Assembly: GCA_947579605.1 (NCBI GenBank)
Contig: OX388322.1
Span: forward strand, 2,170,001-2,234,000
Source: Athripsodes cinereus
Taxonomy: Eukaryota > Arthropoda > Insecta > Trichoptera > Leptoceridae
Direction of reading: 5' to 3'
Length of the DNA stretch: 64,000 nt
In this document: positions 24,301 through 34,655 of the stretch, in pieces
Position numbering within the stretch: the stretch's first letter is position 1
Layout of the letters: every line of letters starts with the position of its first letter
Position numbers and translations under genes: made by a program
Notes under the pieces: generated by a model
What the model saw: the letters and a program-made list of their open reading frames with translations, nothing else
What the model was told of the DNA's origin: nothing
Database searches by the model: none

Positions 24301-25479
24301 TATATCTATACTAATTTGTATAATTTTGAAATATTTCTTGTTATTATATTTTATATTGTGCCAAACTTACTTTTAAAAGGCCATTGGGCCGTTGATGTGT
24401 TAATAAATAAATATAGTGGTTAACACACTCGCCTTGCAAGCGAGGAGTCGTGGGTTCGATCCTCAGACTAGGCAAAAATATTAATGTCCATTTTTCTGAG
24501 CTAATTCAATGTGTACGAGTCATCTATAGTAGTTTAAAAACTTAATTTGATTGACATCCACACTTCTGAGCAAGTGAAATCCAGTTTTCAACACAACAGA
24601 CTGTGTTACGTATATAAGTTATGTATTCAATTCTTTATTCATAAAAAACATTATTTGTCACAATTATATGCAGGTTTGCTGGAAGAGATTGCATACAGGC
24701 ATTAGTCACCTGAGGAATAATACTCCCAAAGTAGCTCTGTAGATTTTTTGAACACAAAGTTAATTTTTTGCACTTTTTCTACTCATTTGACTATCCTATT
24801 TGACCACAATGTACTAATATTATAAATATTTGCCTATGTTCATTCATCATCCCTGTCTCAGTCCATTGAGAAATTAAACTTTTCAGAAATTTTATTTGAT
24901 TGCAATTACCGATAACTAAGGATACCTAATATTCATCTTACCTAGAGTCTAAGTATCCTATGATTTCAAATATGATGAGTTCAAACATGGTACAGCTGAG
25001 GGCGAATGTGACAGAGAATATGAGCTGCACCAGGGAGTGATGGACCTCATAATCACGGAACAGTTGCTTCACAAAGAACACCCAACCTCCCATGAAGAAG
25101 AAAATCTGAAACATACAATTATTTAGCATCTTAAAGAGTGAAATGAAAAACAAAACCAGGATCTTTTTAATTTGATAAAAAAGACTGTGCAGTTTGAATT
25201 TAGTGAAGGTGAGAAATATACCTTCATATGAAAAGAAGGATGCAATATTTCTTTCATATTCCAATGTAGGCATGTCTTATATTTAATATTTGACAGCAAA
25301 ATATGGAAGTATTGGTAAAATATGCTAAATAACTTTGTCTAATACTTAACAATCTGTTAAATGTATTGAAACAAATAATCAAAAGTTGAGAACCTAGTAA
25401 TGGGCTTACAATTTTCAGTTAGATATTTAACATTTACCTGTGAAACTAAAATAATTGATGTATCTTCTAGAAACGCCAT
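15337..25479 (-). CDS. GPHR: Golgi pH regulator (GPR89 family), complete, nine coding exons
   Basis: Exons on the minus strand: 25479-25438, 25105-24942, 23368-23262, 22454-22351, 20082-19961, 19198-18996, 17923-17742, 16937-16752, 15582-15337. All have AG/GT borders and the phases join to 451 aa, close to the about 455 aa of vertebrate GPR89. The family is a multi-pass Golgi membrane anion channel/pH regulator needed for Golgi acidification. Diagnostic segments are [97 protein letters not shown] and [18 protein letters not shown] charged central loop (exon 6) contains VVKKKR. Exon 1 has two in-frame ATGs (25485, 25479); I chose 25479 because A at -3 gives the better context and it matches the family's N-terminus. 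Introns are full of SINEs, MITEs and tandem repeats. VARS2 starts 1.1 kb away in the opposite direction. Confidence 0.96.
15885..16105 (-). repeat. Repeat E copy in GPHR intron 8
   Basis: It shares CCTTTGATATCCTGTATATCT, in part, and GAAGACTTATCTGG with the foldback at 5318-5640, here as a single arm. It ends near GGCAATTCTGCCACC. Confidence 0.55.
16305..16635 (+). repeat. SINE family A copy split by a palindrome
   Basis: It holds the family A body (AAAATGAAGAATGACCTTTT, TGTGTTTAGTGCATTGTA, AATACAAGAT) and resumes after 16567 with CCCTATCTTAGTTTGG. The 80-bp palindrome and about 25 bp of extra sequence separate the halves. It lies in GPHR intron 8. Confidence 0.6.
16488..16567. repeat. Perfect 80-bp palindrome
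   Basis: Arms of about 37 nt (starting ATTATGGTATGAAGTAAACA and its complement) meet around a loop of about 6 nt. No mismatch is visible. It sits inside a SINE copy within GPHR intron 8. Confidence 0.92.
17090..17450. repeat. Interspersed repeat with GGGAGCACAGAGCAGAAACC
   Basis: It contains GGGAGCACAGAGCAGAAACC, CACCTCTTCCCACGACATTC and CATTGGGCATACTCAGAA. Copies of parts of it occur at 35575-36010, 45495-45600 and 53715-53790. It looks like the 3' portion of a LINE family, but no protein motif is clear. It lies in GPHR intron 7. Confidence 0.5.
18036..18306 (+). repeat. About 75-bp tandem repeat, 3.4 copies
   Basis: TGTAGTTAAGTCATGGAGCA recurs at 18061, 18136, 18211 and 18282. Units differ by small insertions next to ATTACTTA. 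The repeated GGAGCACCTGGCAAAGAA resembles one end of repeat D, a copy of which follows directly, so the array may have grown from that end. Confidence 0.88.
18300..18500 (-). repeat. Repeat D copy adjoining the tandem array
   Basis: It contains TACTGTAAAAGGCAGGTGTT, GCCACCCATCCTGAATATCT and GCATGGAGAAGACGG. It lies in GPHR intron 6. Confidence 0.6.
18655..18864 (+). repeat. SINE family A, nearly full length
   Basis: A tRNA-like head with B-box GGGTTCGATTT follows CCTTTGAGTCACGAGGTCC. The body runs through AGAATGACCTTTTTCAAATT and the 3' end is TGGGACTAGCTCGATCCGTG to ATGTTATGTTA. The head implies polymerase III ancestry. It lies in GPHR intron 6. Confidence 0.75.
20147..20645 (+). mobile_element. 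LINE C-terminal fragment, interrupted by a MITE
   Basis: It is the same LINE family as 34771-35239 in opposite orientation. It shares CTTCCTAATGGGTCACTG, TTCAAGATTCTAGACTTCAT and GATCTTATAGGTCGC and ends in an A-run. A 151-bp inverted-repeat element sits inside it (20226-20376). It lies in GPHR intron 4. Confidence 0.8.
20226..20376. mobile_element. 151-bp MITE nested in a LINE
   Basis: The inverted ends contain TAGACAAACCATACTTGGCG and, on the right, CGCTAAGTACGGTTTGTCTA. The flanks CCTG (20222-20225 and 20377-20380) look like a 4-bp target duplication. The related LINE copy at 34.8-35.2 kb shows the uninterrupted site. The superfamily is not certain. Confidence 0.8.
20900..21020 (-). repeat. 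Repeat D fragment
   Basis: It shares GAGTGTCTTGTAAGAGGCAG and ATTCGTAAAACATCACATTT with the copies at 61560-61800 and 9740-9920. It lies in GPHR intron 4. Confidence 0.5.
21300..21483. mobile_element. 184-bp foldback MITE, copy 1
   Basis: The arms start CTGTAGGCCTAGTCAAAACA and end with the complement. Almost the whole length is self-complementary around AAAATACACAAGTAGC. A second copy is at 58130-58325 in a stum intron. No convincing TA or longer target duplication was found. It lies in GPHR intron 4. Confidence 0.9.
21687..22150. mobile_element. hAT-type nonautonomous element, 464 bp
   Basis: The inverted ends are TAGAGATGCAACGAATA and TATTCGTTGCATCTCTA. They are flanked by a perfect 8-bp duplication ATAAAAAC (21679-21686 and 22151-22158). 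Sub-terminal motifs CCGAATA and CGAATAG are repeated many times, as is common in hAT ends. The frame at 21692-21958 inside is not a transposase. It lies in GPHR intron 4. Confidence 0.9.
22785..22970 (-). repeat. Repeat D copy
   Basis: It contains ACGTCCTGTAACGGCAGGTG, AAATTCAGCGATAAGGCATG and GGCATGGAGCATGCG. It lies in GPHR intron 3. Confidence 0.5.
23125..23215 (-). repeat. tRNA-like SINE head
   Basis: The minus strand reads GGGTTCGATCCCCGGTCAGG after CTTTTGAGTTACGAGGTCC, an intact B-box and anticodon-arm region of family A. The body is missing. It lies in GPHR intron 3, about 45 bp from the exon 3 donor. It is not a functional tRNA gene, since the acceptor stem is absent. Confidence 0.6.
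23712..23907 (-). repeat. SINE family A, nearly full length
   Basis: This is the reverse complement of the 18655-18864 copy: CATGCATAGACAATTCACAC first, then TTTGAAAAAGGTCATTCTTC, and CCGGTAATCGAACC at the head. It lies in GPHR intron 2. Confidence 0.72.
23921..24130 (+). repeat. 105-bp tandem duplication
   Basis: CAAAATAAACACTGTATAAA begins at 23921 and again at 24026. The two units differ at only a couple of positions. It lies in GPHR intron 2. Confidence 0.9.
24405..24480 (+). repeat. tRNA-Ala-like pseudogene or SINE head
   Basis: It shows an A-box-like TAGTGGTTAACACACTCGCC, an anticodon stem CTCGC/GCGAG closing a CTTGCAA loop (TGC, alanine type) and B-box GGGTTCGATCC. No matching acceptor stem is seen and no terminator T-run follows closely. 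A tRNA-derived SINE head is therefore more likely than a working tRNA. It lies in GPHR intron 2. Confidence 0.55.
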
Positions 25480-26574
25480 CTTCATTTACTAACATAACTA
25501 CTAGTGTCTTTTGTGAAAAATGTAAATTGATAATTATTAAGTTTTTAGAAAAACATTGCAGCCGGTAAACTATTTTCGCAAACGTCACGAAATGACATAT
25601 TGTTGTGACATTTCAGAGACCCAATACTTTGAAGTACCCTTAGGGCCACACTTATCTTAATCAAGCCCTTAATTTGATTAAATTTGCTATTCCTCCCATA
25701 AATTATTTTACACTAAAATGGAATTCTCAAGGATTTATATTAGCGTCTACGTATTGGTATTTTTATCAATTTAAATTGATCAAACTAACTCTGATTAATG
25801 ATAAAAATACATACATACCATCACGTCATAACGTTTACCTCGCAGAGTAGGCAGAAAGGATCGACCACCACTCACTCCTGTCCTTGAACACACTTGAACT
25901 TTTAATTTCTATCACATCCATGCAATTCCTACATACTCATTATACTTCAACACGTATCTGGTTTTTAAATCGGTCCATATGATCGCCAGCTGCGTCTCCG
26001 AGTGTCCCTTTTCTCGGCCATATTATATTATTTTTGTAACTTTGTCCTCATTTGTTCATTCAAAATGCTCAAACATTAGTATCTTAAGTACATTAACTTT
26101 GTTATCATATTAAAAAATTATTTGCCATAAAGCTAATTGCTTCACTGAGGCTCATCTATGTCACACATTTTGGCGTTAAATAACTGTAAAGTAAGTTTAT
26201 TGGATAATATGGCAAATTTAACCATTTTATGGGCTAGCTGAAAAAAAAAACAGTTACACTAAGGACGCTTTGAAATATTGAACCATCTTCATAATTTATT
26301 TTTTTACCGAAAATAAGGACATCGGATTTTTTTGTTTTAAATCATATTCTTCATAAGTCCTTGTGAAAATTAAAGATTTATTCATTTATAAAGTAAAAAT
26401 AGTGAATGGAAGTCGAAAAATCTATTTTTATTTTCTTATCCTGGTAACATTATTTTACATCGTAAATATCTTTCTCTTGCTGTTTACTTCCTTCCTTTTC
26501 TATGGACATATTCCCGGAAAGTTGCGGCATTGGTGGTCGTGTGTTTGTTTATATTTTCAAGTTTGTGAGGTATT
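25480..26574. promoter_or_regulatory. Shared GPHR/VARS2 head-to-head region
   Basis: The two start codons face away from each other across 1095 bp. No TATA box can be singled out in this AT-rich stretch. A LINE fragment (about 25795-26110) lies in the middle, so each gene probably has its own core promoter near its start. A 71-codon upstream frame (26363-26578) overlaps the VARS2 ATG. Confidence 0.5.
25795..26110 (-). mobile_element. Decayed LINE 3' fragment between GPHR and VARS2
   Basis: It begins ATACATACATACCATCACG and continues GAGTAGGCAGAAAGGATCGA, the same 3' end as the LINE at 36515-37045. The coding frame is destroyed. Confidence 0.6.
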
Positions 26575-29500
26575 ATGAAAAGTTCTTGCAGTTTATTTAA
26601 ATCTATTAAAAGTAGCTTTAATGTATTTACAAACAATGGCGTTAGTAAACGAGTGTGTTCTAGTTATGCTTCCGTTCCACCTGAAGGTTATGTTAAAGAG
26701 TTGGACGAGGGATACAAACCTCATGTTGTCGAAAAGGAGAAATATGAAACGTGGGAAAAGAGCGGTAGATTCGTGTATACACCGCAAATACGTTTTCCAT
26801 TCAAGCAAAAAACATTCAGTATGATACTGCCTCCTCCCAATATTACTGGAAACCTTCATTTAGGTCACGCTCTCACCACCACTTTGCAAGATGTGATAGC
26901 GAGATGGAAACGCATGAGTGGATATAATGTAATGTTTCTCCCTGGTATGGACCACGCTGGAATAGCCACGCAAGTTGTTGTAGAGAAATATCTCGCCAGA
27001 CAAGGAATAGACAAGCATACATTGGGGAAAGAGAAATTCGTGGAAGAGGTAAAGAAGTGGAAAGATACACATGGAAGTAATATTCAACAGCAACTCAGGA
27101 GACTTGGCGCGAGCTTAGATTGGTCCAGGGAAGTGTTCACTATGGATGAGGAACATGCAACAAACGTAAAAAAAGCATTCGTCGAGTTAAGCAATCATCA
27201 ATTAATCCATAGAAGTGAAATGTTGGTAAACTGGAGTTGTACTTTGCGATCTGCTATATCTGATATGGAAGTAGATTCTCTCACATTAGAAGGTCCCACA
27301 TTTATTAATGTCCCAGGCTATGAGAAGCCCGTACACTTTGGTTTGATATATAATATTGCGTATAAACTGTATGACTGTAATGATTATGAACAGCAAGAGA
27401 TAGTTGTAGCCACAACAAGACCAGAAACTGTTCTAGGAGATGTTGCTATAGCTGTTCACCCAGGTGATGAGAGGTATAGCAAGTATATTAACCGGCTGGT
27501 ACGGCATCCCTTAATTAGTGATAGAGTACTTCCAATCATCGGGGATCCATCAGTAAATAAAAATTTTGGAACGGGAGCCGTAAAACTAACTCCGGCACAC
27601 GATAAAAATGATTATGAAACATGTAAAAGACATAATCTCGCTCCACTATGTGTAATGGATGGTAAAGGAAGTATGTGTGGTAATTTCAAATATCACGGAA
27701 TGCCTCGTTTCGTAGCAAGATCGGAAGTATTAAAAGATCTTCAAGAGTATGGATTATTTAGAGGACAAAGTCCTCATGCTTTGACATTGCCTGTCTGTAA
27801 CAGATCGGGAGATATTGTAGAGTTTTTGCCGATGCCTCAATGGTATTTAAAATGTGATGAGATGGCTAAAGAAGTGGAAAAACAGACGAAAGCTGGTTCC
27901 TTGAAAATAATCCCTGAGAATCACAGTATAGTGTGGCACAATTGGCTAGCGGGACAGAAGGACTGGTGCCTTACTAGGCAGATTTGGTGGGGTATAGATT
28001 TACCCATTCACTTAGTGTATCACAAAGTACATACAGGTAATTATTTTTTATATTAAAAGACAGAGTTAGGTAATGGAGTGGTTGGATGGAAAAAATCACA
28101 ATATTAGTGATAATCTTGTCGTTACTTTGTATCATTATACAATTTTTTTTTGTGAAATAATTATATTATTTATCATCCGGCTTATTTTAAACCAATACTT
28201 CAAAATTCTAATTTTTTTTGTGTTGTGGCATTCACATTATTTCACTCTGGATGATCATCCAAAGTGAAACTGATCAAAACTGTACATGGAACTTCACATT
28301 TTTCGTCCTTTCAGTGCTTTCACTGACATGTCACAGTCATGTTATCTGTGGTTTGATATATTTTCATAAAAAAATAAATAAAATACTAATAAGTTTAATA
28401 AAGTTCTCAAAAATGCAATACAATTTGTCCTGACCGGGAATCGAACCATATATAAAAAAAAAAAATTCCACTGGAATAACTATATATCGTGTTTCATTTT
28501 AAAAATTATTAATATGAACTTCCACCAAGAACCGCAGGTAGATAAACTAAACTAAACTTTATCATATAAAAAATATTTATTTCATAAAAAATTTGCTCAT
28601 GTTGTTGACTTGTTGAACTGGGCAACCAATATTTATTTATCAGAAAGAATAAAAATGATAATATCTTCAACAAATGTATTTATTTGAAAGTGTGATAGTA
28701 AAATAACATAACATAACATAACATAAAATATTTCAAAAACAATAATAGTTGGCAATTAATTCAGAAAAATAGTTATTCAACTTCTGACTTTTTTAATTTG
28801 CGCTCTCATCGTCTGGCAAATGTAAGGTGAAGCTTGATTATAAAATTAGATATGTGACAGATAGAAAAACAATAAAAACATAAACTTTCCCATCAGAGGA
28901 AAGCTCTTATCAGGATATCTTGTTTTCTAACTTTGTATTAATTTATTTAGAATAACAAATTGTAGAATATCTCTGCATGTAACTTGAATTATATAATCAC
29001 CGCCTAAATTGCATTCTTGAATTATAAGTCAATCTAGAGGAAACAACTTCAATAAAAATCCACACCTGTGATTAGGGAATTCTTTTGGTTTACCCATTAG
29101 CAAACAAAGGCAAATGTTGGAAATGTTTTTATTTAAGACTGTCCACAGCAAAAAATAATAAATGTTGCCATGTAAACCAAAAAGAGAAAAAAATCCGCAA
29201 CTATTTAATAATGTATTTAATTTATTTTTTTACAGAAAAAGCAAAGTTTTACAGTGGCGTACTTCCACAAGAAGCTGTCAGTCAATACGTCAGCGATCAC
29301 GGCTACGTAGATTTGACTGATCTAGCTTCTGAGCAAGAAGATGATGTATTAGACACTTGGTTTTCATCTGGAGTATACCCCTTCACTGCGTTCGGGTGGC
29401 CTTGTAAGACTAAAGATTATAAACAACTTTATCCTTTAAGTCTCATGGTTACTGGATACGATATCATGTGTTTATGGGTCGTGAGAATGGCAATGCTAGG

Positions 29501-30836
29501 ATTAAAATTAACAAATAAATTACCTTTCCCGAAAGTGCTTTTTCACGGAATCGTCACGGACGCGCACGGTGCAAAGATGTCAAAGAGTAAAGGTAATGTT
29601 ATAAACCCAATAGATGTCATAGAAGGAGCAACATTAGAAGAATTAAATCTTAATTCTAAAACTCTTTACGATTTGGGTACTCTTAATAAAAAAGAATTTA
29701 AACTAGCGTTAGATGAAAATAAGAAACAGTTCCCCAACGGTATACCTGAATGTGGAGCGGACGCACTCAGATTCACATTGTGTGAAGTGAATCCTAAAAA
29801 TCAGATGATTACGTTCAACGTCAGCAGGTGCTATACTAATAAGCTGTTTTGTAATAAAATATGGCAGAGTATGCGATTTTACAAGAATTGTTACAATGTT
29901 GCTTTTCAAAGTAAAGTTCATAAAAAATGTACCAAAGAGCATTTACAAAAAATTGATTTATGGTTATTAAGTCGTTTATCTGACACAGTTGGCATTGTAA
30001 ATAAATCTTTAAATGATTATGATTTTCACGTAGCTACAGAGGCTCTTAAGAGTTTTCTGTACTATAACCTATGTGATGTGTACATTGAATGTACAAAAAA
30101 AGCGTTAAAATCTAACATGTCTGATGAAAGTAATATTTTAAAATTGACTGCACATTGTCACGTTTTTTCTGCCTGCTTCAATGCTGCGTTAAGATTATTG
30201 TCGCCTTTTATGCCATTCGTAACGGAAGATCTTATTCAAGCTATCCCTATGACTGAAAATATAATAATTCCACGATTTGACGACAGCATTTCTGATTTGC
30301 ATTTCCCTCAATCACAAGACTTCGCAATGTTCAGAGACTTACTGTTGGAAAAACAAGCGGAGACATGTATGAATATTGTGTCTGTAGTCAGACAATTACG
30401 TCACACATTTAATATAGAATATAAACTGCATCCAAAGATTCATATAGACGCTGAAGAAATGTCTGTTTACGAATCTGTAGATGTATTTAAAGACGTAATT
30501 CTGTTTCTGACCAAATGTGAAAGTATTGAGATGAAACATTCTGAATACGAATCGGTAGCTGATGTGTGGAGCTATTACCATCAAGACAATTGTAAAGTTT
30601 TCTTGGAATTGCCGCACACGGAAGAAATGATTCAGAAAATCAAGGACGCCAAAGAAAAATTAGTTACAAAAAGGGAAAAGTTGTTGAAGAATTTGAAGAA
30701 ATTACAGAAAATTGTAAATGATAGTAAATATGTAACAAGTGCTAGTCCCGACGTGAAGAGAGACCATTTCTTAAGGATAAAAGAGATTAAGGACAATTTA
30801 GAAAAGATTGACTACATAAAAAATTACAATAATTGA
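26575..30836 (+). CDS. VARS2: Valyl-tRNA synthetase, mitochondrial, complete, two exons
   Basis: Exons 26575-28036 and 29236-30836 join in phase (intron 1199 nt, GTAATT...TTTTTACAG) to 1020 aa, close to the about 1060 aa of human VARS2. The enzyme charges mitochondrial tRNA-Val with valine. Class I motifs are present: HLGH at 95-98 (HIGH box) and KMSKS at 601-605. The editing domain has TTRPET (280-285) and HDKND (342-346), which removes mischarged threonine in the family. DTWFSS lies at 527-532. The C-terminus (about 945-1020) is a lysine/glutamate coiled coil typical of ValRS. The first 35 residues are basic and serine-rich with no acidic residue, as in a mitochondrial presequence, which favours the organellar enzyme over the cytosolic one. 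The ATG at 26575 is the first methionine of the open frame. The intron holds a SINE-like scrap (28420-28445), a repeat G fragment and an ATAAC microsatellite near 28700. Confidence 0.95.
28795..28850 (-). repeat. Repeat G fragment in the VARS2 intron
   Basis: GCGCTCTCATCGTCTGGCAAA is, in part, the reverse complement of the 8776-8850 segment. Confidence 0.45.
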
Positions 30837-31927
30837 AACAGTTGTAATTATCAATGTCTAGTTTTATGATTAACAATTTTATGAGGTCACATTATATAAA
30901 TTTAACACATGCAACTATCATATAAGGCTACATGTGAAATAGTTCAATTGCACAAAGCACACCTCACGAAAAGGACGGGGCGCAGGTTAAAGTCCAGTCC
31001 AGGACATTACCAAATAAGGTGGCATTGTTTTTTCTTATGAGATAGTTTCATGTGTTAAATTTACATATTATGAATTTTGTGTTTGAAAATTTTATGTCAG
31101 AAGCGAACTAAATCATGTAGAATTTTTAAATGAACATTGTTTTGTAGTCCTTATTATGGTCTTTTTAATAGTATTATTTTAACCTGTATTAAAAATGCAT
31201 ATTTTGTGATAAACATAGATAAAAAAACGATGTCATATATTTTATAAAGCAAAAGTAACATCATTTTTACTTGCTGTAGTTTAAGTTTTAAAAGAAAGTG
31301 AAGGCTATAGTTGATAGCAATTACCCATAATCATCTTTGACACTAAATTTATGTTAAAAGAGATGAGAAGTAAGTAATTATGTCGAAAAAACGATGACGC
31401 AGCGTAGTTTCGTTCCGAAATGCTGAAATGTTTAATTTGATGATTTAAATTAAGAATACTGTATTATATTATGTGTATGGACAATTTGTGTAGTTGTGTT
31501 TAATCACAACATGACCTCAGAGGTGCTACATTGTAAATATGTATATTATATAGAACTCCCAGAAAATTTGTGTTCTTAAGCTTGTTTCAATTCTTCTTGT
31601 CTCATAAACTCGGAGGCAGTGTTTTACTACATGTGTAACTTACTTCACCAAACTTTTACTCTTATGTCTATAAATTTGTTTTATATTTAGTTATTTTGCA
31701 CGAGTTGTTTAGCTGCATGTTCTCCCTATTGTATAAAGATGTTTATTCGCGACAATGTGCTAAGAGCGATAGAAGAAAGTAATGTGGCTTGTTAACCTCT
31801 ATTTTACATAATTATAAAATAGCAGTTAAGATAATTACTCCCTAAGTTGCCCCTACTGCAGTGTCATGTCAGGGTTAGTTTGAAAATATTGCAATCTAGC
31901 AATAAACTCGGTATTATATTTGAAAAA
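30837..31927. other. VARS2 3' flank
   Basis: This is an AT-rich 3' UTR and intergenic sequence with one SINE (30941-31075). No single polyadenylation signal can be chosen. Nothing else is recognised. Confidence 0.45.
30941..31075 (+). repeat. tRNA-derived SINE, family C, second copy
   Basis: CACAAAGCACACCTCACG, a degenerate B-box, AATAAGGTGGC and GTGTTAAATTTACATA follow the order of the 1061-1195 copy. Confidence 0.5.
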
Positions 31928-31929
31928 GA

Positions 31930-32035
31930 TCATTATTACCTATACCCTGGCAAAATATACAACCTGGGACCTCGTGAGTCAAAGCAATGAGCGTTATCTC
32001 CATGCCATACCGGCTGTTATCACACAACTCCTATC
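31930..32035 (-). repeat. SINE family A head fragment
   Basis: The minus strand gives TTGACTCACGAGGTCCCAGG followed by a degraded B-box, then CAGGGTATAGG. The body is missing. Confidence 0.45.
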
Positions 32036-32043
32036 ATGTTAAT

Positions 32044-32215
32044 CATATTTTGAACCACTCTAGATTAATCATTCCAATTGATCACACTTACCGATAGTCA
32101 ACCTATTTGAATATGTATTAACTAGGTAGATATGTTGTATAATATGATACAAATACATTTGTGAACTTTCTTAAGGAGTGCACAACAGTCTCAACGACGC
32201 TTGTTGTTTTAGGAT
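32044..32215 (+). repeat. Repeat F copy, one end lost
   Basis: CATATTTTGAACCACTCTAG, AATCATTCCAATTGATCACA and AGGAGTGCACAACA follow the order of the 40173-40360 element reversed. The other terminal repeat is absent. Confidence 0.6.
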
Positions 32216-32934
32216 TTGTGTTATTTCAGTCACAGAATGGAATTTGTCATTATCATATTTGTTAAATTGTTTTATTATTATTACTATTTAAAAAAAATTG
32301 GATGACTGTTGTATCATTAGTTACCAATTAATTACCAAAGTATGTGCTTACAATTAGAAATTGGATGATGCATTTGCACCTGAACTGATTATGTTACGAA
32401 TTAAAGTTATATTGACAATAGCACATAATAATAATTATTATTAAGGTATTTTATTAAATATTGAATTGTATGTTGTTAGTCGTTTATTGAAGTATCGGTT
32501 GTGTTAAGATTATCAAAAAAGTTTTTATTAATATAATATGATGTGAAAAAAATATATCATTGTATATCTTTATATTTTATTTTGTTAACTCTGATGTATG
32601 ATATTGATGCGGCAAATGAATAAATAAATATTAATGACAACTAAAAATGTGATAAAGAGTTCCACTAGTAACTTTATTATAGTGACCTAGGTCTATACCA
32701 GTTGTCGGTGAACTCTTTTAACCATTACCCCAAAATATTTTTAAGTCGATGTTACCCCCTCATTTTGAAAAGAAGACAATCTTAACTTGTAATTAAAATA
32801 ATAATTTGTAATATTTGTGAAAAATACTAACATGTTTCTAAATTAGCAAATTAAAAAAATTTCCTTATTACCCTCAAGAATTTCATTATAACCCAATTTG
32901 GGGTAATTTACCCTGGTTCCCCAATCGCTAGTCT

Positions 32935-33180
32935 ATAATATCACAACATATCCCGCAAGTGGGATAGCTAGCAAACTGGCCGCTCATAATAAATATGCAA
33001 ACCATCTTCTCCGTACTTACTAAAAATTAAGACATTCAGGATGGGCGGCAAGCCTCATTGCTGAATTTAAGATGTAAAATGTCTTTCTTTTTTAATACCT
33101 GCCTTTTAGGAAACACTTGAAAACTTGCAGAAAAAAGTAGGAGATCAATTCTTTGTCCGGTGCTCCACGGAATAGATATA
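32935..33180 (+). repeat. Repeat D copy
   Basis: CAACATATCCCGCAAGTGGG, CATTCAGGATGGGCGGCAAG and GGTGCTCCACGGAA mark the start, middle and end. Confidence 0.6.
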
Positions 33181-33504
33181 AAATAATACACATTTCAACA
33201 CCTAATACTGTCCACTTCGAAACCTTATTCACTGTTTTTATTTGTCATTAATAGATATATACTTTTAAAAAATAATAAATAAATAAATGAGTTTGTGGGT
33301 GAGCATTATTATTTAATTACAATTGAAAAGTAAACTCTGTATTTTATGAAAATTTAGTTAAGACATTTTTATTGTTTACTGCATCATTTTTAGCTACTAA
33401 ATTAATTTTAAAATGTGATTTGAAACCTTTTATTATTTATTTAATTTAACAATGTAACTTAAGTTTATTTATATAAAATTTCATTGTCAATTTTTTAACA
33501 TCAC

Positions 33505-33755
33505 TACTACTATACCATCACGGCATATCCCACAAGTGGGGTAGCCAGCAGACCAGCTGCAAATAAAACATGCAAGCTGTCTTCTCCGTGCCAATATAAA
33601 ATTAAGACATTCAGGATGGGTGGCAAACTTCATCGCCGGATTTAAGATGTAAAATGTCTTATTTTTTCGAACACCTGCCTTTTACAGGACACTCGAAAAC
33701 TTATAGAGAAGAGTGCGAGACCAATTTTTTACCGGGTGCTCCACGGGACATCGTG
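33505..33755 (+). repeat. Repeat D copy, best preserved
   Basis: It runs from ACCATCACGGCATATCCCAC through TTAAGACATTCAGGATGGGT and ACACCTGCCTTTTACAGGAC to GGGTGCTCCACGGGA. The other copies can be aligned to this one. No B-box, long terminal repeat or coding region is visible. Confidence 0.65.
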
Positions 33756-34326
33756 TTTGACATTTAACATCACTGTTTGACAAAAATATTCTAGTGGCCA
33801 TATAAAAAAGATGAAGCAATTGTTTATAAAGTTTTTTTTAACTTTCACGGATTTCGTAAAAAGTAATGTTTAAAACCGAGATGTTAAAAATTAAATTATA
33901 ATTTTCAAAATTACTCGGGGTAATTGTAAAATTTGCTTAACCACGCTGTTGATGAACAGTGCGATTGTTATTTAGATAATTTATATTGACAACAGTTCCA
34001 CAAAGCGTTATTGTAAATATTGTATATAATGATATTTGGTGTTCCAAAATTTAACGAGTTATGGCTGGTTCCATTAAAACTCATTTCATTTTCACAGAAA
34101 ACTTAATATCTCGGACTTTATCTTTATCAAAAAGGTTCTAAATTTAAAGTGAGTTTATGAAACCCAAATCTTACTTTAAAGATGAGGGAACTTAATATTT
34201 TATGAAATCGGGTGTATGTAGGTTTTACACGGCAATTAGCTGATCTCTACAAAGTTTTCATAGTACATAAATAATAATAAACGGAGAGTATTTAGAGCGC
34301 CATCTTTCTCGAGGACAATTTATAAA

Positions 34327-34370
34327 ATAAAATCAATTTATCAAGTAAAATCTTGATAAATTGATTTTAT
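34327..34370. repeat. 44-bp palindrome
   Basis: Perfect 19-nt arms (ATAAAATCAATTTATCAAG and its complement) around a 6-nt loop. Confidence 0.85.
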
Positions 34371-34655
34371 AACAATGCATCTGACCATCAATTTTATTAT
34401 ATTGTATACGTTAATAAAAATATTACGTTTTTATCCTATAGATATAGATTAGATAATTTAGTAATGCAAGGCCTGGTAGCCATTTTTTGTTCCTTAAAGT
34501 AAAATATAATGAAACAATTGTTAATAATAATCGGAAAATTTTGAACAAATCATTTATTTATTTGTACATTAGACTGTTGTTACGGTAGGTAGATTGATTT
34601 TGAAATATAATGTTTAAATTTATATGAACTTCTTTTATTTGAATTCCATTACAAT

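Larger units (their letters stand above)
32216..34655. other. Intergenic, AT-rich, with repeat D copies
   Basis: No coding signal on either strand. Two repeat D copies and a short palindrome are listed separately; the rest shows nothing I can name. Confidence 0.45.
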
